This document shows, in pieces, positions 1 through 8,153 of a DNA stretch of 64,000 nucleotides; within the stretch, counting starts at the first letter, position 1, and the number at the start of each line of letters is the position of its first letter. Under the pieces are notes generated by a model. The model ran no database searches and was not told the origin of the DNA. It saw only the letters and a program-made list of their open reading frames with translations. This DNA is from Nocardioides alkalitolerans (GTDB lineage: Bacteria > Actinomycetota > Actinomycetes > Propionibacteriales > Nocardioidaceae), in the NCBI GenBank assembly GCA_038184435.1, contig CP116227.1, positions 3,129,501 through 3,193,500 on the forward strand. Direction: 5' to 3'. The translations under genes were made by a program, and so were the position numbers.

Positions 1-600
1 GCCCCGGTGCTGGGCGTGCTGTTCTTCATCCCGGCGATGAACCTCGCCGGGATCCCGCCGCTGTCCGGCTTCCTCGGCAAGGTCGGCCTGCTGCAGGCCG
101 GTCTCGCGGAGGGGTCGTGGCTCGCCCTCGTGCTCGTCGCCGGCGGCACCCTCACCAGCCTGCTCACCCTGTACGCCGTGGCGAAGACCTGGGCGCTCGC
201 CTTCTGGCGCTCGCCGGAGCAGGCCCACGAGATGATGAAGCTGCTCCCCGGCACCGGCGACGCCCACACCGAGGAGGACGCCGCGACCCCCCAGCTCGTG
301 CGCCACCGCGGCCACGTGCACGTCGGCTCCGTCGCCTTCGGCGAGCGCGACCTCGCGGAGGCCAAGCGGGTGGCCGACGCCGACGAGCCCGACCGCGACC
401 TCTACCAGCGCGTCATGGACGGCTCGCTGCCGGACCGCCTGCCCTTCTCGATGGTCGGACCCGCCGCCGGGCTGGTGCTCGTCAGCATCGTCATCACCTT
501 CGTGGCCGGGCCCCTGTTCGGCTTCACCGACCGGGCGGCGGAGGACCTCATGGAGCGCACGCCGTACTTCTCCTCCGTGCTCGGGGAGGACACCCCGTGA
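1..600 (+). CDS. mrpD: Na+/H+ antiporter subunit MrpD/MnhD, C-terminal part (5' end outside window)
   Basis: This is the C-terminal 199 residues of a membrane subunit of the Mrp multi-subunit cation/proton antiporter, open at the window edge. The visible start (PVLGVLFFIPAMNLAGIPP, then SGFLGKVGLL) is the conserved GIPP-SGFxGK region of the proton-translocating NuoL/M/N-like subunits. Two further hydrophobic segments follow at about residues 40-62 and 153-173, separated by a charged cytoplasmic loop. Its stop overlaps the GTG start of mrpE, and the downstream order E-F-G is that of canonical mrp operons, which separates it from a complex I subunit. MrpD versus MrpA is decided by this position and the length of the C-terminus. 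Confidence 0.88.
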   Translation, partial: APVLGVLFFIPAMNLAGIPPLSGFLGKVGLLQAGLAEGSWLALVLVAGGTLTSLLTLYAVAKTWALAFWRSPEQAHEMMKLLPGTGDAHTEEDAATPQLVRHRGHVHVGSVAFGERDLAEAKRVADADEPDRDLYQRVMDGSLPDRLPFSMVGPAAGLVLVSIVITFVAGPLFGFTDRAAEDLMERTPYFSSVLGEDTP

Positions 601-1166
601 GCCCCCAGATGAAGACCACCCGGTCCGGGAAGCAGCGGCCCGCCCGCTACCGCTCCGTGCAGTGGCCGATGGTGCTGGTGCTGACCCTCGTCTGGTGGGT
701 GCTGTGGGGCTCGTACTCGCTGTTCTCGCTGCTCGGCGGCGTGGCGGTCGCGGTCTCGGTGTCCCTCGTGTTCCCGCTGCCGCCGCTGCGGATGCGGGTG
801 CGGGTGCACCCCTGGGCGCTGCTGGTGCTGCTCGCCCGCTTCCTGTGGGACGTGCTGCTCGCTAGCCTCCAGGTCGCGTGGCTGACCCTCTTCCCGCCGA
901 AGCCGCTGACGAGCGCGCTGGTCGAGGTGAAGCTGCGGACCGACTCCGACTTCGTGCTGACCGTCGTCGCCGAGCTCCTGTCGCTGGTGCCCGGCACCGT
1001 CGTCGTGGAGGCGCACCGCGCGAGCCACACGCTCTTCCTGCACGCGATCGACGTGACCGACGAGGCGGGCATCGAGCGGGTACGGCGCGACGCGCTCGAG
1101 CAGGAGGCCCGGGTCCACCGGGCCTTCAAGGTGAGCGACGAGGACCTCGAGGAGGCCGTCTCATGA
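597..1166 (+). CDS. mrpE: Na+/H+ antiporter subunit MrpE
   Basis: A 189-residue membrane subunit of the Mrp antiporter. After a basic N-terminus there are two or three hydrophobic segments (about residues 24-60 and 70-95), then a soluble C-terminal domain with the family pattern LLSLVPGTVVVE and LFLHAIDV. The GTG start overlaps the mrpD stop (GTGA) and has GGGGAGG seven bases upstream, so I prefer it to the internal ATG four codons later. Its own stop overlaps the mrpF start as ATGA, indicating translational coupling. MrpE is needed for assembly of the complex rather than for proton translocation itself (family knowledge). Confidence 0.9.
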   Translation: MSPQMKTTRSGKQRPARYRSVQWPMVLVLTLVWWVLWGSYSLFSLLGGVAVAVSVSLVFPLPPLRMRVRVHPWALLVLLARFLWDVLLASLQVAWLTLFPPKPLTSALVEVKLRTDSDFVLTVVAELLSLVPGTVVVEAHRASHTLFLHAIDVTDEAGIERVRRDALEQEARVHRAFKVSDEDLEEAVS

Positions 1167-1531
1167 CCGTCCCGCTGATCATCTGCGGGGTGCTGCTGGG
1201 GGTGTCCGCGCTCCTGGTCGTCATCCGGATGACGCTCGGCCCCACCACCCTCGACCGCGCCATCGCCTTCGACGTGCTGATCGCCATCAGCATCTGCGCC
1301 ATCGCCGTCGAGGCCGCGATCGACCGCAACTCCGAGACCATGCCGCTCCTCCTCGTCGCGACGCTGCTCGGCTTCGTCGGCTCGGTGAGCGTCGCCCGGT
1401 TCTCGCCCGGGAGCGACGACGTGGAGGCCGAGGAGTCCGACGATCCCGTCAACCGCGCCCGCGGGGTGGCCAACCGCCGCGAGCGGAGCCTCCGCGAGCA
1501 CAGCCTGCGCCGCCGGAGGATGAACCGATGA
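1163..1531 (+). CDS. mrpF: Na+/H+ antiporter subunit MrpF
   Basis: A 122-residue subunit with three predicted membrane helices (about residues 3-20, 33-50 and 58-78). It carries the family signature GPTTLDRAIAFDVL, which in MrpF has a membrane-embedded acidic residue. GAGGAGG precedes the ATG by seven bases. The C-terminal tail, about 40 residues rich in Arg, Asp and Glu, is longer than in typical MrpF proteins of about 90 residues, and its function is unknown. It overlaps both neighbours as ATGA and belongs to the mrpDEFG operon. Confidence 0.9.
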   Translation: MTVPLIICGVLLGVSALLVVIRMTLGPTTLDRAIAFDVLIAISICAIAVEAAIDRNSETMPLLLVATLLGFVGSVSVARFSPGSDDVEAEESDDPVNRARGVANRRERSLREHSLRRRRMNR

Positions 1532-1896
1532 CCGTCACCACCGTGCTCGACGTCGCCGCCGGCGTGCTCCTGCTCGCCGGCGCCGTGCTCTCGCTCATCG
1601 CCGCGATCGGGCTGCTCCGCTTCCCCGACCTGCTCACCCGCATGCACTCGGCGACGAAGCCGCAGGTGCTCGGCCTGCTGCTCGTGGTCCTCGGCCTCGC
1701 CCTCCGGCTCCGCGAACCGTCCGCCATCGCCATCCTCGCGCTGGTCGCGGTGTTCCAGATGGTGACGGCCCCCGTGGCGTCGCACATGGCCGGCCGCGCG
1801 TCGTACCGCGCCGGCCAGGTGCGCAAGGACCTCCTCGTCGCCGACGAGCTCAGCGACGCGCTCCCCCGGCTGGAGGAGAACCGCGGGGCGCCGTGA
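1528..1896 (+). CDS. mrpG: Na+/H+ antiporter subunit MrpG
   Basis: A 122-residue last subunit of the Mrp operon, with three hydrophobic segments (about residues 8-30, 46-62 and 66-88). It has the family motif LLRFPDLLTRMHSATKPQ, conserved in MnhG/PhaG proteins. GGAGG lies eight bases before the ATG, which overlaps the mrpF stop. The operon ends here: a perfect 13-bp hairpin follows 34 bases later, shared with the convergent helicase gene. The complex would export Na+ in exchange for protons and so serve pH and salt homeostasis. Confidence 0.9.
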   Translation: MTVTTVLDVAAGVLLLAGAVLSLIAAIGLLRFPDLLTRMHSATKPQVLGLLLVVLGLALRLREPSAIAILALVAVFQMVTAPVASHMAGRASYRAGQVRKDLLVADELSDALPRLEENRGAP

Positions 1897-1930
1897 GGGC
1901 GCTGATCCCACCCCGCCGTACGACGCACCA

Positions 1931-1960
1931 CGGCCCGGCACCCACGAGGGTGCCGGGCCG
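1931..1960. terminator. Bidirectional hairpin between mrpG and the DEAD-box helicase gene
   Basis: A perfect 13-bp inverted repeat (CGGCCCGGCACCC and its complement) has a four-base ACGA loop. It lies between the convergent ends of mrpG and the helicase gene. There is no clear U-tract, as is common for actinobacterial terminators. Confidence 0.75.
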
Positions 1961-1985
1961 TGCTCGTGCTGGTCGCGCGTCGGGA

Positions 1986-3407
1986 TCAGCGGCCGGTGCG
2001 CTCCGGGCGCTGCTCGCGGCTCCAGCGGGTGTCGCTGCGACCACCGCGGCTGTCGCTCCGCGGGGAGCGGGAGTCGCTGCTGCGGCCGCGCTCGCCGTAG
2101 GACCGGGTGTCGCTCCGGCCGCGGTAGCCGCCCGTGCGCGGGGCACCGCCACGCGGGCCACCGTTGCGCTGTCCGCCGCCCTGGCGCGCCGGCGGCGCGG
2201 TCGTGCCCGACGCGACGAGCGCCTCGGCGGTCATGGGTCGGGGGGCGGTGCGGATGTCGTGGTGGCGCACGTCGACGGACGCGCCGCGCTGGAGCCGCAC
2301 GAGGGCGTCGAGGAACTTCGGCGTCGTGATGGTGACGACGGCGCCGTCCGTGCCGGCGCGGGCGGTGCGGCCCGAGCGGTGCAGGTAGGCCTTCGGGTCG
2401 GAGGCCGCGTCGAAGTGCACGACCAGCTTGACGCCGTCGACGTGGATGCCGCGCGCGGCGACGTCGGTGGCGACGACGACCTGCGCCGCGCCCGACGAGA
2501 AGCGGGCGAGGTTGCGCTCGCGGGCGCGCTGCGACAGGTCGCCGTGGAGGTCGACCGCGGTGACGCCGTGCTGCTCGAGCGCGGAGGCGAGCTCGATGGC
2601 GCCCTCGCGGGTGCGGGTGAAGACGATGGTGCGGCCGTTGGCCTCGACGAGCTGCACCGCGGCGTCGACCTTCTCGCGGAAGCCGCCCACGACGAGCGTG
2701 TGGTGGGTCATCGTCGTGACCGCGCCGGCGTTCGGGTCGAGCTCGTGGACCTTCGGGGCCGTGAGGTGGCGGCGCACCAGCTTGTCGACGTCACCGTCGA
2801 GCGTGGCGCTCAGCAGCATGCGCTGGCTGCCGGCGGGCGTGCGGCCGACGAGCTCGTCGACGGCCGGGTAGAACCCCAGGTCGCAGAGGTGGTCGGCCTC
2901 GTCGAGCACCGTCACCGCGATGTCGTCGAAGGAGCAGTGGCCGCGCTCGACCAGGTCGCCGAGGCGGCCCGGCGTCGCGACGACGATGTCGGCCCGCTGG
3001 CGCAGCTGGCGGGTCTGGCGCTCGTAGGGCACCCCGCCGTACACCGTCGTCAGCTTGAGGCCGACGCCCGCCGCGAGGGGCTGCAGCGACCGCGCCACCT
3101 GCGTGGCGAGCTCGCGCGTCGGGACGATGATGACGGCGCGCGGGTGGTTCGGGCGGCTGCGGGCGCCGGCGAGGCGCTCGAGCACGGGGATGCCGTACGC
3201 GAGGGTCTTGCCCGACCCCGTCTGCGCGCGGCCGAGCACGTCGGCGCCGGCGAGCGCGTCGGGGATGACGGCGGCCTGCACCGGCGTCGGGGTCGTGATG
3301 CCCTGCGTGGCGAGCGCGGCGACGATGTCGCGGCGCAGCGCGTCGAAGACGGTGGCCTCGGGGGTGGTCTCCGGGCTGGTCTCGGGCGTGGGGGTGTTCT
3401 CGGACAT
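1986..3407 (-). CDS. DEAD-box ATP-dependent RNA helicase with basic low-complexity tail
   Basis: A 473-residue RNA helicase that would remodel RNA structure, probably in ribosome assembly, mRNA decay or cold adaptation (family knowledge). The ordered motifs are Q-motif region TPTPVQAAVIP, motif I AQTGSGKT, motif Ia PTRELA, motif II DEAD, motif III SAT, and motifs V-VI TDVAARGIHV and HRSGRTARAG. A tail of about 65 residues, rich in Arg, Gly and Ser, replaces the RNA-binding domain of DeaD and looks like an RGG-type disordered RNA-binding extension. I start at MSENTP, with GAGGA 12 bases upstream; the ATG four codons earlier abuts that GAGGA. The leader holds a hairpin (see the 3408-3713 entry). 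Confidence 0.9.
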   Translation of the reverse strand: MSENTPTPETSPETTPEATVFDALRRDIVAALATQGITTPTPVQAAVIPDALAGADVLGRAQTGSGKTLAYGIPVLERLAGARSRPNHPRAVIIVPTRELATQVARSLQPLAAGVGLKLTTVYGGVPYERQTRQLRQRADIVVATPGRLGDLVERGHCSFDDIAVTVLDEADHLCDLGFYPAVDELVGRTPAGSQRMLLSATLDGDVDKLVRRHLTAPKVHELDPNAGAVTTMTHHTLVVGGFREKVDAAVQLVEANGRTIVFTRTREGAIELASALEQHGVTAVDLHGDLSQRARERNLARFSSGAAQVVVATDVAARGIHVDGVKLVVHFDAASDPKAYLHRSGRTARAGTDGAVVTITTPKFLDALVRLQRGASVDVRHHDIRTAPRPMTAEALVASGTTAPPARQGGGQRNGGPRGGAPRTGGYRGRSDTRSYGERGRSSDSRSPRSDSRGGRSDTRWSREQRPERTGR

Positions 3408-3713
3408 GCGGGTTCTCATTCCTCGCGCACACGCGCGATGACAGGCATGCGTCTGCGCCCGGAACCACGGGTGCGGGTCCGGGGGCCTGACGAGACGCGA
3501 TCTCGATGGACCCGATCGCTGGTCTCTGCGCCGCGGGAAGCCGCACGCACCACACCGGGCACAAGGAAGAGTGACCCCGACCGACGCTGTCGGTCCGGGG
3601 AGCCACTGGCCGTCGACCAGGGTACGGCGCCGCGCGACCCCACCCGCAATCCCGGCGCCTGTCGGTTGGGTCACCCGCAGCGCGCCCCGAGGGGAGGTGG
3701 CACCCTTGGCCGG
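3408..3713. other. Intergenic region between divergent genes, with one hairpin
   Basis: There are 306 bases without a credible gene between the divergent helicase and membrane-protein genes. The only clear structure is a dyad at 3575-3600 (CCCCGACCGAC, loop GCT, GTCGGTCCGGGG; 11 bp with one bulged base). It would fall in a long 5' leader of the helicase mRNA. I see no tRNA-like or repeat structure. Confidence 0.5.
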
Positions 3714-4388
3714 GTGAGCGAGGACCTCGACCCCCGACCGACCCTCATGCGCCGCCGCTGGTGGGTGACCTTCACGGTCCTGCTCGCGGGCCTGGTCGTG
3801 GTCGTGTGGTGGGTGCGTCAACCCGACGGCGAGCCCGTCGAGGAGCAGGCCGGCGGCGACGGATCCTCCGCCGAGGCCGCGACGGGCGGCGACGCCGACG
3901 GCTCCCTCGTCACGCCGGACTCCTTCGACGCGATCGGCGGCGGTGCGTGGACGCGCGACGTGTCGCCGGAGGCCGAGGACCGGCTGGAGGAGGCGTTCGG
4001 GGTGTTCGACGACCGCCCCGCCGGGGCCGAGGGCACGCCCGCGGGCGCCGTCTACGCCATCGGCGAGAGCACCGACCTGGCGGCCCAGCTGGTCGTCGCC
4101 ATCTTCGTCAGCGACGAAATCGCCGCCGTGGACGCCCCCGAGCTCGCCGCCCAGACCGTCTCCTTCAACCTGGGCCAGGAGGTCACCTCGTCCGAGGTCG
4201 ACGGTGGCGGCGGTGTGGCCTGCGGCTACGTGCCGGTCGTGCTCGAGGACGAGAGCCGGGCGGAGCAGTGGTTCTGCGCCGCGGCGTACGGCGACGCGGT
4301 CGCCAACCTCCTCCTCCCCCTCACCGTCGAGGGCGAGGAGGACGCGACGGCGCAGGCCACCGCGTTCCTCAACGCCGCCCGCGCCTGA
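3714..4388 (+). CDS. Membrane-anchored protein of unknown function
   Basis: A 224-residue protein I do not recognise. The N-terminus MRRRWWVTFTVLLAGLVVVVW is a positively charged signal anchor at about residues 12-32. An acidic Gly/Ala-rich linker follows, then an extracytoplasmic domain of about 150 residues with two cysteines about 20 apart (ACGYV and WFCAA) that could form a disulphide. The GTG start follows a distant GGGGAGG (16 bases); the ATG 11 codons later is an equally possible start. It diverges from the helicase and converges on the NHL/thioredoxin gene, with a short GCCTGA/TCAGGC dyad and an 11-base direct repeat at the shared 3' ends. Confidence 0.7.
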   Translation: MSEDLDPRPTLMRRRWWVTFTVLLAGLVVVVWWVRQPDGEPVEEQAGGDGSSAEAATGGDADGSLVTPDSFDAIGGGAWTRDVSPEAEDRLEEAFGVFDDRPAGAEGTPAGAVYAIGESTDLAAQLVVAIFVSDEIAAVDAPELAAQTVSFNLGQEVTSSEVDGGGGVACGYVPVVLEDESRAEQWFCAAAYGDAVANLLLPLTVEGEEDATAQATAFLNAARA

Positions 4389-4409
4389 CCCCCGCGCGAC
4401 CCCCGCGCG

Positions 4410-6245
4410 TCAGGCCTCGCCCCCGAGCGGGAGGCGCAGCTCGTCCGGCGCGCCGTCGGCGATCCGGACGGGGACGCCCCAGTCCTGCTGGTGGAGGTGG
4501 CACGCCGCCCCCACAGGCACCTCGCCGTCGGTGTCCGCGTCGCACGACGCGGCCCGGGCCGCCACGTGCAGCACGCCCTCCCCGACCGCCGGGTCGAGCT
4601 CGAGCTCCCGGGTCAACGGGACCGCGCGGCCGTCGCCGCCGCGGAGGAGCGCCGGCGGCGTCGCCGTCACCAGCAGCTGCGTGGCCGGCCCGAACCGCTC
4701 GTCGACCTTCTGGCCGGGCGGCGGCACGAACGGCACCACCAGCCGGAGCCGCGCCGCGACCTCGGTGACGGGCCGCTGCGTGCGGTGGGCGAAGCCCTCG
4801 GTGGTCACGGCGGCACCCAGGGCCACCGCGCTCAACCGGTGCGCCGTCGACTCGACGACGACGAGTGCGTCACCGGCGACGTACGCCGCGCTCGGCTCCG
4901 CGAGCCCGGTCGCCAGCGTCGTCAGCTCGCCGGTGGGCCCGACTGCGGGGTCGAAGCGGCGCACGGCCCCGTTGTAGGTGTCGCAGACCGCGACCGAGCC
5001 GTCGGGGAGCGCGGTGACGCCCAGCGGGTGCTGCAGGAGCGCGGCAGGGCCGTCCGGACCGCCGGCACCGCCGGGCCCGTCGCGGAACCCGAAGTCGAAG
5101 AGCCCGGTGCCGACGGCGGTGCGGACGACCAGCCCGTCCTGCTCGTCGTGCTCGATCCACCGGAGCGACGAGGTCTCGGAGTCGGCCAGCCACAGCCGCG
5201 CGCCGTCGCGGGAGACCGCCAGCCCGGAGGTCTGGGCGAACCACGCCTCCGCGAGCGGCCCGTCGAGCAGGCCCTCGTTGGTCGTGCCCGCGGCGACCTC
5301 GACGTCGCCCGTGCGCGGGTCGAGCGTCCACAGCTGGTGGATGCCGGCCATGGCCACCCACACCCGGTCGCGCCACCAGACGACGTCCCACGGCGAGGAG
5401 AGCCGCTCCGTGCCGTCGCCCTGCATCCACTGCGTGCCGTCGCCGGCGAGCGTGGTGACCACGCCGTCGGCGAGGCGCAGCCCGGCGAGGCGGTGGCCGA
5501 CGGTGTCGGCGACCACCGCGTCGTACCCCGCCGCGGTCGCCACCTCCGCCGGCAGCAGGCAGACGCCGTTGGGCTCGCGGAAGCCGCCGAAGCGGCGCTG
5601 CACGGGCCCCTCGGGGGCGGCCAGCTCGACGACCTCGTCGTGACCCGCGTCCGCGACCAGCACCCGGCCGTCGGGCAGCGGCACCGCCGACGCCGGGAAC
5701 CGCAGGTCGCCGGGGGTGACGGGCGGCGCCACGTAGGGCGAGTCGCCCGGCTGCAGCGTGCCCCGCGCGCGGTGCTCGGCCACCAGGCGGTCGAGCAGAC
5801 GGTCGATGGCGTGGGCGTGGCCCTCCCCCGCGTAGTGCGCCACCACGTAGCCCTCCGGGTCGACGAGCACCAGCGTCGGCCAGGCACGCGCCGTGTAGGC
5901 CTGCCACGTCTCCAGCTCGGGGTCGTCGAGCACCGGGTGGTGCACCCCGTAGCGCTCCACGGCCGCCACCAGCGCGTCGGGATCGGCCTCGTGCACGAAC
6001 TTGGGGCTGTGCACGCCGACGACCGTGAGGTGCTCCGCGTGGCGCTCCTCCACGGGCCGCAGCTCGTCGAGGACGTGGAGGCAGTTGACGCAGCAGAAGG
6101 TCCAGAAGTCGAGCAGCACGAACCGGCCGCGCAGCTCGGCCGCGCTGAGCGCCCGGCCCCCCGTGTTGAGCCAGCCGCGCCCCCGCAGCTCGGGGGCACG
6201 GACGCGGGGCACGAGGCCGTGGTCGGTGCCGTGGTCGGTCGTCAT
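4410..6245 (-). CDS. Thioredoxin-like/NHL-repeat protein (NHLRC2-type)
   Basis: A 611-residue protein with an N-terminal thioredoxin-like domain (about residues 15-160), a central NHL beta-propeller (about 180-480) and a C-terminal beta-rich domain (about 500-600). The redox site reads DFWTFCCVNCLHV, with Cys51, Cys52 and Cys55, like the CCINC motif of animal NHLRC2. Propeller blades are visible as repeats such as LPDGRVLVADAGHDEVVEL and LPDGSVAVCDTYNGAVRRF. The start was placed at MTTDHG because TACCGT sits exactly seven bases upstream, the leaderless arrangement; an ATG 16 codons earlier lacks support. The bacterial function is unknown, and it has no signal peptide. Confidence 0.85.
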   Translation of the reverse strand: MTTDHGTDHGLVPRVRAPELRGRGWLNTGGRALSAAELRGRFVLLDFWTFCCVNCLHVLDELRPVEERHAEHLTVVGVHSPKFVHEADPDALVAAVERYGVHHPVLDDPELETWQAYTARAWPTLVLVDPEGYVVAHYAGEGHAHAIDRLLDRLVAEHRARGTLQPGDSPYVAPPVTPGDLRFPASAVPLPDGRVLVADAGHDEVVELAAPEGPVQRRFGGFREPNGVCLLPAEVATAAGYDAVVADTVGHRLAGLRLADGVVTTLAGDGTQWMQGDGTERLSSPWDVVWWRDRVWVAMAGIHQLWTLDPRTGDVEVAAGTTNEGLLDGPLAEAWFAQTSGLAVSRDGARLWLADSETSSLRWIEHDEQDGLVVRTAVGTGLFDFGFRDGPGGAGGPDGPAALLQHPLGVTALPDGSVAVCDTYNGAVRRFDPAVGPTGELTTLATGLAEPSAAYVAGDALVVVESTAHRLSAVALGAAVTTEGFAHRTQRPVTEVAARLRLVVPFVPPPGQKVDERFGPATQLLVTATPPALLRGGDGRAVPLTRELELDPAVGEGVLHVAARAASCDADTDGEVPVGAACHLHQQDWGVPVRIADGAPDELRLPLGGEA

Positions 6246-6252
6246 GGGGACG

Positions 6253-6258
6253 ACGGTA
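6253..6258 (-). promoter_or_regulatory. Putative -10 element (TACCGT) for a leaderless NHL/thioredoxin mRNA
   Basis: The hexamer TACCGT on the minus strand ends seven bases before the ATG at 6245. The spacing matches that of many other genes in the window. Confidence 0.45.
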
Positions 6259-6332
6259 GAGGGCGGCACCGACACCCGGGGACGGCCGTCCACAGGCGGC
6301 CCGACGCCCTAGGCCCGGCGTGCACGCCCCAC

Positions 6333-6338
6333 TACTCT
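6333..6338 (+). promoter_or_regulatory. Putative -10 element (TACTCT) for the maleylpyruvate isomerase-family gene
   Basis: TACTCT ends seven bases before the ATG at 6346. There is no Shine-Dalgarno sequence, so a leaderless transcript is likely. Confidence 0.5.
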
Positions 6339-6345
6339 GGCGGAC

Positions 6346-7206
6346 ATGTCCACCCCTCCACCCAGCGCCGCCGAGGTCCCCTCCGACACGGACACGACGG
6401 CCCGCCTGACCTCCTACGTCGACGTCTGGTGGGCCGCGGTCGAGGACTTCCTCGCCCTGGCGACGTCGCTCGCCCCCGAGGAGTGGCGACGCCCGACCGA
6501 CCTGCCCGGCTGGACGGCGCACGACGTGCTGGCGCACCTCGTGCACCTGGAGTCGCTCACCGTCGGCGGCGAGCACCCCCAGGTCGACATCGGCGAGGCG
6601 GCCCACGTGCGCAACGACATGGGCCGTTTCACCGAGCAGGGCGTCGTCGCGCGGCGTGACGCCGACCCGGCGGCGCTCGTGGAGGAGCTGCGGAGCACGA
6701 CCCGGGGGCGGTACGACGATCTGCGGGCCCACCCGCCGACCGATGCCTCCGCGACGGCGCCCGGGGCGTTCGGCCTCCTCGGCTGGGACACCGAGACCTT
6801 CCTCGGCAACCGGCCCTTCGACGTGTGGATGCACGAGCAGGACCTGCGGCGTGCCGTCGACCGGCCCGGTGGCCTCGACGGCCTGCCCGCGGCGTACTGC
6901 GCGCAGCGTCTGCTCCGCTCCGTGCCCTTCGTCGTCGGGAAGCGGGTGAAGCCCGCGCCCGGCACGTCGGTGGTGGTCGAGGTCGGGGCCCTGCCCCCCG
7001 TCGGCGTCCTCGTCGGGGAGGACGGCCGGGGGCGACCGGTGCCCGTCGAGGAGCTCGACGCCCCCACCGCCACGATCCGCACCGACCTGGAGGCCTTCTG
7101 CCTCGCCTCGGGCGGCCGCGGCGAGGCCGACCCCGCGCGCTGGGAGCTGTCCGGCGACGAGGACCTCGCCCGCCGCGTGGTCGCGAACCTGGCGGTGACG
7201 CCGTGA
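6346..7206 (+). CDS. Maleylpyruvate isomerase family mycothiol-dependent enzyme (DinB-like)
   Basis: A 286-residue protein of the MDMPI/DinB-like superfamily, a four-helix-bundle metal-binding fold used by mycothiol-dependent enzymes. The N-terminal signature WRRPTDLPGWTAHDVLAHLVHLE contains the family histidines; a second conserved patch is RPFDVWMHEQDLRRAV. The C-terminal 90 residues form the MDMPI C domain. The true substrate cannot be inferred, as most members are not maleylpyruvate isomerases. The gene is probably leaderless and its stop overlaps the GTG of an SDR gene, so the two are co-translated and may act on the same substrate. Confidence 0.85.
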   Translation: MSTPPPSAAEVPSDTDTTARLTSYVDVWWAAVEDFLALATSLAPEEWRRPTDLPGWTAHDVLAHLVHLESLTVGGEHPQVDIGEAAHVRNDMGRFTEQGVVARRDADPAALVEELRSTTRGRYDDLRAHPPTDASATAPGAFGLLGWDTETFLGNRPFDVWMHEQDLRRAVDRPGGLDGLPAAYCAQRLLRSVPFVVGKRVKPAPGTSVVVEVGALPPVGVLVGEDGRGRPVPVEELDAPTATIRTDLEAFCLASGGRGEADPARWELSGDEDLARRVVANLAVTP

Positions 7207-8138
7207 AGCACGACCCCCGCACCTGGTCCCTGGCCGAGATGCCCGACCTCGCGGGCCGCACCGCGGTCGTCACCGGCCCCACGAGCGGCCTCGGCACGGC
7301 GACGGCCCGCGAGCTGGCCCGGGCCGGCGCCCGCGTGGTGCTCGCCGGCCGCAGTCCGGCGAAGCTCGACGCCACGACGTCGGAGATCACGGCCGCCGTT
7401 CCCGGCGCCGACCTCGAGCGGCTGGTGGTCGACCTCGCCTCCCTCGGCTCCGTCCGCAGCGCGGCGGCGGACGCGGCGCGCCTGGGCCCGATCGACCTGC
7501 TCGTCAACAACGCCGGCGTCATGGCGACCAAGGCGCAGCGCACCGACGACGGGCTCGACCTCCAGATGGCCACCAACCACTTCGGCCACTTCCTGCTGAC
7601 CGGGTTGCTGTGGCCGCAGCTCGTCGCCGACGGCGGTGGGCGGGTCGTCTCCGTGTCGTCGTTCCTGCACACGGTGGCCCGCCGCGCGCCCCTCGGCGAC
7701 CCGCGCACGCCGCCGCGGCGCTACTCCCGCTGGGGCGTCTACGCGCAGACGAAGCTCGCGAACCTGCTCTTCACCTACGAGCTGCAGCGCCGCGCCGAGG
7801 CCGCGGGCGCACCGGTGACGGCGCTCGCCGCGCACCCGGGGTACGCCGCGACCCACCTGCTGTCCTACGGCCAGACCGGCCGCGGCACGGGCGGGCTCGC
7901 GTCGATCCTCAACGCCGTGGCGTCCGCGACGGCCCAGTCCGCCGACGACGGGGCGCTGCCGACGCTGATGGCGGCCACGGCCGACCTCCGGGGCGGCACG
8001 TTCTGCGGACCCAGCGGGTTCAACCAGCTCCGCGGGCTGCCGCGCCCGGTGGGGTCGACGAAGCTCGCGCGCGACCCCGAGGCGCAGCGCCGCCTGTGGG
8101 AGATCAGCGAGGAGACGGTCGGGCTCAGCTGGCCGTGA
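7203..8138 (+). CDS. SDR family oxidoreductase (retinol dehydrogenase-like)
   Basis: A 311-residue classical-type short-chain dehydrogenase/reductase. It has the cofactor motif TGPTSGLG near residue 26, NNAG after the fourth strand, the SVSS serine region and the catalytic YAQTK. The length and the MATNHFGHFLLT segment resemble the actinobacterial retinol-dehydrogenase/WW-oxidoreductase subgroup. The GTG start overlaps the upstream stop (GTGA), so translation is coupled to the mycothiol-dependent enzyme. The substrate is unknown. It converges on the enoyl-CoA hydratase gene. Confidence 0.88.
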   Translation: MKHDPRTWSLAEMPDLAGRTAVVTGPTSGLGTATARELARAGARVVLAGRSPAKLDATTSEITAAVPGADLERLVVDLASLGSVRSAAADAARLGPIDLLVNNAGVMATKAQRTDDGLDLQMATNHFGHFLLTGLLWPQLVADGGGRVVSVSSFLHTVARRAPLGDPRTPPRRYSRWGVYAQTKLANLLFTYELQRRAEAAGAPVTALAAHPGYAATHLLSYGQTGRGTGGLASILNAVASATAQSADDGALPTLMAATADLRGGTFCGPSGFNQLRGLPRPVGSTKLARDPEAQRRLWEISEETVGLSWP

Positions 8139-8153
8139 GCCGGCCCTGAACCC

